A stretch of 11,204 nucleotides of DNA from Desulfocapsa sp. (GTDB lineage: Bacteria > Desulfobacterota > Desulfobulbia > Desulfobulbales > Desulfocapsaceae): assembly GCA_030635405.1 (NCBI GenBank), contig DAOVZA010000030.1, positions 1-11,204 of the forward strand. Reading direction: 5' to 3'. The notes beneath the pieces were generated by a model. That model was not told the DNA's origin and did not search any database. It worked only from the letters and a program-made list of their open reading frames with translations. Below are positions 7,049-11,204 of the stretch, in pieces. Within the stretch, counting starts at the first letter, position 1; each line of letters begins with the position of its first letter. A program made the position numbers and the translations under genes.

Positions 7049-7369
7049 TTATGAAAACATATTGGAAATACCAGGGATATTCATTCCACCGGTGAGTTTT
7101 GACATCTCTTCTTTACCAATTGCCTGTACTTTGCGCAGGGCATCATTTGTGGCGGCGGCGATGAGATCCTGAAGCATGTCTTTCTCTTCCACAGAAATCA
7201 TCTGATTTTCAATTTCGATGGAGATAATTTCATTCTTGCCATTGGCTATGACTGTGACCATGCCACCACCAGCTGTTCCGGTTGCAGTTGTGTTTTTTAA
7301 TTCTTCCTGAATGGTGGCCATTTTTTGCTGCATCTGCTGGGCCTGTTGCATAATACTATTCATGTCCAT
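7049..7369 (-). CDS. ybaB: YbaB/EbfC family nucleoid-associated DNA-binding protein
   Basis: Members of this family are small dimeric proteins that coat DNA in the nucleoid; the precise role between dnaX and recR is not settled. It has 106 residues, normal for the family. A Gln/Met-rich N-terminal helix (MQQAQQMQQKMATIQEEL, about 7-24) is followed by the glycine turn TAGGGMVTVIANGKNEI and the IEIENQMISVEEKDMLQDLIAAATNDAL helix, ending in a Gly/Met-rich tail (TGGMNIPGISNMFS). The ATG at 7369 has GAGG eight bases upstream; the ATG two codons later is an alternative. It sits 110 bases after dnaX and 39 before recR on the same strand. The stop is TAA. Confidence 0.95.
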   Translation of the reverse strand: MDMNSIMQQAQQMQQKMATIQEELKNTTATGTAGGGMVTVIANGKNEIISIEIENQMISVEEKDMLQDLIAAATNDALRKVQAIGKEEMSKLTGGMNIPGISNMFS

Positions 7370-7479
7370 CTTTTGATCCTCTATCGTGCTATTATCTGTA
7401 GGTGTCTTTTGAGCTTATCGTTGTAAGTAATAATATGGTATCGTTCTATGCTAAGACCAGCAATTCAGCTTGGCAAGTA

Positions 7480-9237
7480 TTATCTGCTTCTTGGCCCAAC
7501 ACGGATATCACCAATTTGACCATTGAAAATCTCAGTGGCCATTGCTACCAGAGGGTCATTTGCAAGCTTTTGTCTGAGTTTGTGAGGGCTTTCGGTGGTC
7601 TCTGAATCTTTTTTGTCGGTTTCTTCCGGGGTGATGAAACGAAGTTTGAGATCTTTCTGGAAAAAGTCGAGAATAAATTCCGTCAGAAGTTTAACGTTTT
7701 CTTTTTGACGGAGCAGGGTGCAGTTTGCCTGGTCAGCAAAACGGAGATGAAGCTCACCATCAACCTCTTTCACTCTCTCTGTTCGTTGCAGATCCTGAGC
7801 CATCCAGACTTTTCTATCCTTTACATGCTCGATGAATCCGGGCCAGTCTCGACGCACGTCGCGCTGGTGAGGATGAGGGATTGGTTTTTCTATGTTTTCT
7901 ACCGTCTTTTGTTGTTCATGAGGAATAGGTGGCAGTTCTGAAGGTAGTGGCGGTTCAGTTTGTTTTTGAGGGGAAACTGATTGCACAGGTTTTGGCGTTG
8001 GCTTTGGAGCTGGTTTAGGAACATTTATAGTTTTAGCTACTTTTTCAGGGATTTTTTTTTTAACAACCGGCTCAGTAACTGTTGTTTTCGGTGCTGAATT
8101 TTCTTTCAGTAAGGAATCGAGTTTTCCTAGAATCTCGGTTACTGGTACGATGTCGTCCGATTGAACTATACGCAAAAATGCACTTTCAAGGGTCAGTCTT
8201 GGTTGGGATGAATAGCGCATTTCTTCCACGCCCTGCATAAGCAGGTTCAGTTTCATGTGAAGAGTATTGTGACTGTGTTTGTCGGCAAGTTCTTTGAATT
8301 CAATGATTTCTTCAGGTGGAATGTCGATTAGCTCCTGACAGCCATCAATCTTACAAAGAATAAGAGTTCGGAAGGCATTTAACAGATCGCTGGTGAAACG
8401 CTTTAAATCCACTCCAAAGATAAATGTTTCTTCAAGTGCCTGTAATGCAGCTCCTGGATTTTTATTAAGTAATGCTCGACTGATTCCAAGAATTATATCA
8501 CGGGATACCAGACCAAGAACCTCAATGACATCAGCAACTGTTATATTTGATTCACCGTAAGAAAAAACCTGATCAAGAAGACTGAGGCCATCTCGAACAG
8601 AGCCCTCCGATTCACGGACAATCAGACTCAGTGCAGCAGGTTCAATGGCAACCCCTTCTGCAATAGATAATTTTTGAAAATGATCAGTAAGGTCTTCTGC
8701 TGAGACTCGTTTTAATTCATAGCGCTGGCAACGCGAGAGAATGGTGATGGGGATTTTATGCAACTCCGTGGTTGCAAACATGAAAAAAACATGATCGGGC
8801 GGCTCTTCCAACGTTTTTAACAGAGCATTGAATGCCTCGGTGGTGAGCATATGAACTTCATCAATAATAATTACTTTGAATTTTGAGGAAGTGGGGAGGA
8901 ATCGAATTTTTTCTTTCAGTTCACGAATTTCTTGAATACCGCGGTTGGATGCACCGTCTATTTCATAGAGATCAAGAGATGATCCCGCTGTTATTTCTTT
9001 ACACGACAGGCATTGATTGCATGGGTTGCCATCACTTTTTTGTTCACAGTTGATGGCCTTTGCCATTATGCGGGCGAGGGTGGTTTTACCAACTCCACGA
9101 ACACCTGAAAAGAGAATGGCGTGCGCAATTCTGTCTCTGACAATACTATTCATCAGAGTTTTAACAACCGGCGTTTGTCCTACAACCTGATTGAAATCCT
9201 GGGGGCGCGATTTTCTGGCAAGAACCAAATAGGACAT
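7480..9237 (-). CDS. dnaX: DNA polymerase III subunits tau and (predicted) gamma
   Basis: DnaX is the AAA+ motor of the clamp loader that places the beta clamp on DNA; full-length tau also links the replicative polymerases and helicase. It has 585 residues. Visible are Walker A GVRGVGKTT (45-53, K51), the zinc module C64/C73/C76/C79, Walker B IIIDEVHML (123-131), and the sensor/arginine-finger SRC at 168-170 (R169), all at the same numbers as in E. coli. Domain III runs to about 370. A Lys/Pro-rich linker (about 390-455, KPAPKPTPKPV) follows, then a tau-specific C-terminal region (DWPGFIEHVKDRKVWMAQDL). Codons 393-396 contain A10, where slippage would give a gamma form. The start ATG at 9237 begins MSYLVLARKSRPQ, the usual N-terminus. 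The stop is TAA. It lies downstream of ffs and upstream of ybaB-recR. Confidence 0.97.
   Translation of the reverse strand: MSYLVLARKSRPQDFNQVVGQTPVVKTLMNSIVRDRIAHAILFSGVRGVGKTTLARIMAKAINCEQKSDGNPCNQCLSCKEITAGSSLDLYEIDGASNRGIQEIRELKEKIRFLPTSSKFKVIIIDEVHMLTTEAFNALLKTLEEPPDHVFFMFATTELHKIPITILSRCQRYELKRVSAEDLTDHFQKLSIAEGVAIEPAALSLIVRESEGSVRDGLSLLDQVFSYGESNITVADVIEVLGLVSRDIILGISRALLNKNPGAALQALEETFIFGVDLKRFTSDLLNAFRTLILCKIDGCQELIDIPPEEIIEFKELADKHSHNTLHMKLNLLMQGVEEMRYSSQPRLTLESAFLRIVQSDDIVPVTEILGKLDSLLKENSAPKTTVTEPVVKKKIPEKVAKTINVPKPAPKPTPKPVQSVSPQKQTEPPLPSELPPIPHEQQKTVENIEKPIPHPHQRDVRRDWPGFIEHVKDRKVWMAQDLQRTERVKEVDGELHLRFADQANCTLLRQKENVKLLTEFILDFFQKDLKLRFITPEETDKKDSETTESPHKLRQKLANDPLVAMATEIFNGQIGDIRVGPRSR
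8052..8061 (-). other. A10 slip site in dnaX (predicted tau/gamma switch)
   Basis: The minus strand reads GTT, then ten A residues, then TCCCTGAAAAAGTAG. In frame this is KKKIPEKV. With one extra A, or a -1 ribosome shift, it becomes KKKNP and TGA; with one A fewer, KKKSLKK and TAG. The product would be 397 or 399 residues, ending just after domain III where gamma ends in other bacteria. E. coli uses -1 ribosomal frameshifting at A-AAA-AAG, and Thermus thermophilus uses transcriptional slippage on A9; A10 here fits slippage. A short stem (AACAAC/GTTGTT) directly precedes the run. Confidence 0.7.
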
Positions 9238-9287
9238 AGAAAAGACCTACCTAAAAGGTTGATTGAAAATAAAGTAATTTGAACTGC

Positions 9288-9296
9288 AAAAAAAAT
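9288..9296 (-). terminator. T8 terminator tract of ffs
   Basis: Directly after the closing stem of the SRP RNA (GGCTATC on the minus strand) the sequence is A then eight T. The RNA's own terminal stem supplies the hairpin, making an intrinsic terminator. It leaves about 50 bases before the dnaX start, so dnaX either depends on read-through or has a promoter hidden in that gap. Confidence 0.75.
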
Positions 9297-9397
9297 GATA
9301 GCCGGGCACCCTGTAACACATTAAGGAGATCAGTACCGTTGCTTCCTTCCAGACCTGGCGGAGTTCCTGATCCTTAATTGTACAGGACCCGACTATC
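9297..9397 (-). ncRNA. ffs: Signal recognition particle 4.5S RNA
   Basis: This is the RNA core of the SRP, which binds Ffh and targets ribosomes making membrane proteins. The minus strand holds the hallmark domain IV: CCAGGTCTGGAAGGAAGCA with its GGAA tetraloop, flanked by the asymmetric internal loops. The ends close into a long rod: GATAGTCGGG (5') pairs with CCCGGCTATC (3'), and CCTGTA pairs with TACAGG, and AATTAAGGATCAG with the CTGATCTCCTTAAT side. The length is about 101 bases, the short bacterial type without an Alu domain. The exact ends are inferred from stem closure. It has a good promoter 50-90 bases upstream and a T8 tract after it. Confidence 0.96.
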
Positions 9398-9456
9398 AAA
9401 ACGAAATTTTAGATTGGTTGGAGGGGTACATTTTCACATATCCCTTCCGAAGAGCA

Positions 9457-9485
9457 TTTATACACAACCCGAAAGGTGGCGTCAA
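9457..9485 (-). promoter_or_regulatory. Sigma-70 promoter for ffs
   Basis: TTGACG (9485-9480), a 17-base spacer, then TATAAA (9462-9457): each box is 5/6 to consensus with ideal spacing. The predicted start is near 9450, giving a 5' leader of about 50 bases that would need to be trimmed to the 4.5S stem. Confidence 0.75.
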
Positions 9486-9571
9486 GACTATTTCAGGTTA
9501 TAAAATTGGTATTTTGAAATATTTTCGTTGTCGCATCTTTGTGCAATAATAAATACTGTATCAGTACAAAT

Positions 9572-9607
9572 AAAGGCCACGTAATTTTAATTAATTACGT
9601 GGCCTTT
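9572..9607 (-). terminator. Rho-independent terminator after tRNA-Ser
   Basis: A perfect 15-base inverted repeat (AAAGGCCACGTAATT and its complement) surrounds a 6-base loop and begins 8 bases after the tRNA CCA. Because the arms start with AAA and end with TTT it is symmetrical and could act in both directions. On the minus strand the tail is CCTTTATTTG. It separates the tRNA-Ser transcript from the ffs promoter. Confidence 0.85.
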
Positions 9608-9614
9608 GTGCGAC

Positions 9615-9700
9615 TGGCGGAGGAGGTGAGATTCGAACTCACGGTACTTGCGTACACACGCTTTCCAAGCGTGCGCCTTAAGCCTCTCGGCCACCCCTCC
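9615..9700 (-). tRNA. tRNA-Ser (anticodon GGA)
   Basis: A class II tRNA with a long variable arm reads on the minus strand. The acceptor is GGAGGGG with CTCCTCC (one G-U), followed by the D arm TGGCCGAGAGGCTTAA, the anticodon stem CACGC/GCGTG and the loop TTGGAAA. That loop gives anticodon GGA, decoding UCC and UCU. The variable arm is about TACGCAAGTA and the T arm is GTGAG-TTCGAAT-CTCAC. The discriminator is G and CCA is encoded. It lies 97 bases after tadA, with a strong terminator behind it. Confidence 0.97.
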
Positions 9701-9797
9701 ACAAACAAAAAAACAAAATGCCCTTTTGCTGACGCCCTTTTTATCCTGAGAAGACAAATTACGCAATCAAAAACTAGAGAGGTCTATCAAAAAAGAA

Positions 9798-10280
9798 TTA
9801 TATGGAAAGGCGTTTGTTTTGCTTGCGTCGTTCTTTGAAAAAACTTTTTAGAAGAGTTGAACTTTCAGTTTTGCAGATTCCCCCTGTAATTTCAATATGG
9901 TGATTAAGAAGGTTGTCATTTCCTATGGAATAACGGGAGCACGCTGCACCTGTTTTGGGATCGTATGCTCCAAATACCACCCTTTGTACTCTTGCATGAA
10001 TAATTGCTCCCATACACATAATACATGGTTCCAGAGTTACATACAGGGTTGTGCCTGGTAGTCTGTAGTTCCCTAGTCTCGCGGCAGCATCACGTAGTGC
10101 AATGATTTCAGCATGGGCGCTGGGATCGTTTCTGGAAATGGGACAGTTTTCTCCTTCACCAATAATCTTTCCATTGAGGGTGATGACTGCCCCAACAGGA
10201 ATTTCACCTTTGTTAGAAGCGGAATAGGCAATAGATAGAGCCTTTTTCATATATTGTATGTCAGATGTTAGTTGTTCCAT
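9798..10280 (-). CDS. tadA: tRNA-specific adenosine-34 deaminase
   Basis: TadA converts adenosine 34 to inosine in the tRNA-Arg(ACG) anticodon so that CGN codons can be read. It has 160 residues, a normal length. The zinc-dependent deaminase site is complete: HAE at 56-58 (H56 ligand, E58 proton shuttle) and PCIMC at 85-89 (C86, C89 ligands). Family context such as ISRNDPSAHAEIIALRDA and FGAYDPKTGAACS favours TadA over cytidine or guanine deaminases. The ATG at 10280 has no clear ribosome site; the Met at residue 11 is a less likely alternative because it would trim the first helix. The stop is TAA. It leads the tRNA-Ser, ffs, dnaX series and is divergent from the activator gene across 140 bases. 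Confidence 0.94.
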   Translation of the reverse strand: MEQLTSDIQYMKKALSIAYSASNKGEIPVGAVITLNGKIIGEGENCPISRNDPSAHAEIIALRDAAARLGNYRLPGTTLYVTLEPCIMCMGAIIHARVQRVVFGAYDPKTGAACSRYSIGNDNLLNHHIEITGGICKTESSTLLKSFFKERRKQNKRLSI

Positions 10281-10334
10281 TTATGTTTAATGCTTTGAGC
10301 AGAGTTTTCAGTGCGATAAATTTTAATTTTTCAT

Positions 10335-10363
10335 TTGCAATGACTACTTATTTCACATATTAT
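10335..10363 (+). promoter_or_regulatory. Sigma-70-like promoter for the activator gene
   Basis: TTGCAA (10335-10340), a 17-base spacer and TATTAT (10358-10363) match consensus at 4/6 and 5/6. The start would be near 10370, about 50 bases before the ATG. The surrounding 140-base divergent spacer is very A+T rich; I see no convincing matching promoter for tadA in it. Confidence 0.55.
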
Positions 10364-10420
10364 TTTCTATAGTAGGTTACAAATATGAAATTACTGTTCG
10401 ATTAAATATAGAGGAGAATA

Positions 10421-11167
10421 ATGTATTCAATTTTAGCATATTCAATCCCAGAGAAAAGTTACCATAATATACATACCGCTTTGGATGCCAGCTCAATTAT
10501 AACATTTTGCACCGGGAAGGAAAAACTTCTGGGGGAACTAGAAGGAAACGAATACGATCTCATATTTCTCTTTTTAGAAGACAGCCATGCAGAACTGCAG
10601 CTTTTAGAAACAGTATGTCAAAGTGTCTCCAATACACCTATTATCATTATTAGTAAGGATGAAAGGCCAGAAGTTGTAGTGGAAACACTAAAATGCGGTG
10701 CATTTGATTATCTGATACATCCTGTTTCGATTGTACGTTTTGAGGTTGCCACCGGTAAAGCATTGGAAAATAAAGCGCTTCGAAATGAAATTGCTTATTT
10801 ACGCCATAAACAGGATATTGTTTATGATTTTGATGATGTTATTGCATTTAGTCCGAGTATGACAAGGGTTCTAAAAAGTCTTGAGCGTTTTGCTAAAACT
10901 GATTCCACCATACTTATCACCGGAGCCACTGGAACTGGCAAAAGTTTTCTTTCCGGAACGGTCCATTATAACAGTCCACGAAGGAATAAGCCTTTCATTA
11001 AGATTAACTGTGCTAATATTCCGGAAGATTTGCTCGAATCTGAATTGTTTGGACATGAGAAAGGCGCGTTTACCAGCGCTGATAAACTTCGTGTCGGTCG
11101 CTTTGAACAGGCCAGCGGGGGGGCTCTTTTTCTTGATGAAATTGGTGAGATTAGTCTTGCACTTTAG
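10421..11167 (+). CDS. NtrC-type sigma-54 activator, degenerate receiver, amber-truncated in AAA+ domain
   Basis: Such proteins bind upstream of sigma-54 promoters and use ATP to open the RNA polymerase complex. The frame gives 248 residues before TAG. Residues 1-110 fold-match a response-regulator receiver (EYDLIFL, NTPIIIIS, GAFDYLIHP). However, the acidic pair is Y7/S8, the phospho-acceptor position is F51 and the conserved Lys is H100, so phosphorylation in the usual way is not possible. From about 140 an AAA+ sigma-54 domain begins, with Walker A GATGTGKS (168-175), GAFTSA (215-220; usual GAFTGA) and Walker B ALFLDEIGE (235-243). The frame stops at TAG (11165-11167), where relatives have Gln (one base from CAG). 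GAGGAG upstream supports the ATG. As read, the product lacks the second half of the ATPase and any DNA-binding domain. I cannot assign a target pathway. Confidence 0.85.
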   Translation: MYSILAYSIPEKSYHNIHTALDASSIITFCTGKEKLLGELEGNEYDLIFLFLEDSHAELQLLETVCQSVSNTPIIIISKDERPEVVVETLKCGAFDYLIHPVSIVRFEVATGKALENKALRNEIAYLRHKQDIVYDFDDVIAFSPSMTRVLKSLERFAKTDSTILITGATGTGKSFLSGTVHYNSPRRNKPFIKINCANIPEDLLESELFGHEKGAFTSADKLRVGRFEQASGGALFLDEIGEISLAL

Positions 11168-11204
11168 ACAAATTTACTGCGGGTTGTGGAAGAGAAATGT
11201 TTTG
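11168..11204 (+). pseudogene. In-frame continuation of the activator AAA+ domain after the amber codon
   Basis: The 12 codons after the TAG read TNLLRVVEEKCF in the same frame. This is the normal continuation after Walker B in this family (compare the common pattern LQ-KLLRVLQE-F). The interruption is therefore a single nonsense codon, not the gene's natural end. The rest lies outside the window. Confidence 0.7.

Noticed and set aside
9539..9838. Plus-strand 99-codon frame
   Set aside because: It runs antisense through a terminator, the tRNA-Ser and the end of tadA, with no ribosome site or recognisable protein.
1..11204. CRISPR array, insertion sequence, prophage or attachment site
   Set aside because: No regularly spaced repeats, transposase-like frames, terminal inverted repeats or tRNA-end duplications were found on reading both strands.

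Overview
The window reads as a bacterial chromosomal housekeeping segment of about 11.2 kb, roughly low-to-mid 40s % G+C by eye. Nearly everything is transcribed leftwards (minus strand); one gene at the right edge runs on the plus strand. Gene content, protein flavour, tRNAs with encoded CCA, an AUU-started infC and a divergent sigma-54 activator gene suggest a Gram-negative proteobacterium-like organism. My best guess is a Desulfobacterota (former Deltaproteobacteria) member, but this is inference. I see no mobile element, CRISPR array, phage gene or clear sign of transfer.

Right to left along the minus strand, the first block is a DNA-metabolism and RNA cluster: tadA (tRNA adenosine deaminase), tRNA-Ser(GGA) with a strong terminator, ffs (4.5S SRP RNA) with its own promoter and a T8 terminator, then dnaX (tau/gamma clamp-loader subunit), the YbaB/EbfC nucleoid protein gene and recR. 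This resembles the tadA-scr-dnaX-yaaK-recR order known from Bacillus subtilis. dnaX carries an uninterrupted A10 run at codons 393-396. Both alternative frames stop within a few codons of it, which predicts a short gamma form of about 397-399 residues.

The second block is the translation cluster: tRNA-Val(GAC), thrS, infC, rpmI, rplT, pheS and pheT, the last truncated by the left window edge. infC has no ATG, GTG or TTG in a usable position. It has a strong AGGAGGT six bases before an in-frame ATT, so it is called as starting with AUU, as in Escherichia coli. A strong hairpin followed by TTTT lies between rplT and pheS, where E. coli has its pheST attenuator, but no Phe-rich leader peptide is visible. 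Further hairpins precede rplT and thrS.

At the right edge a plus-strand gene encodes an NtrC-type sigma-54 activator. Its receiver domain has lost the acidic pair, the phospho-acceptor Asp and the Lys. Its frame is cut by a TAG exactly where the AAA+ family normally has Gln, and homology continues in frame to the window end. It is a recent nonsense allele, a sequencing error or a readthrough case. No intergenic stretch exceeds about 220 bases. The region is mostly ordinary; the points worth checking are the dnaX slip site, the infC start, the rplT-pheS attenuator candidate and the amber-interrupted activator.
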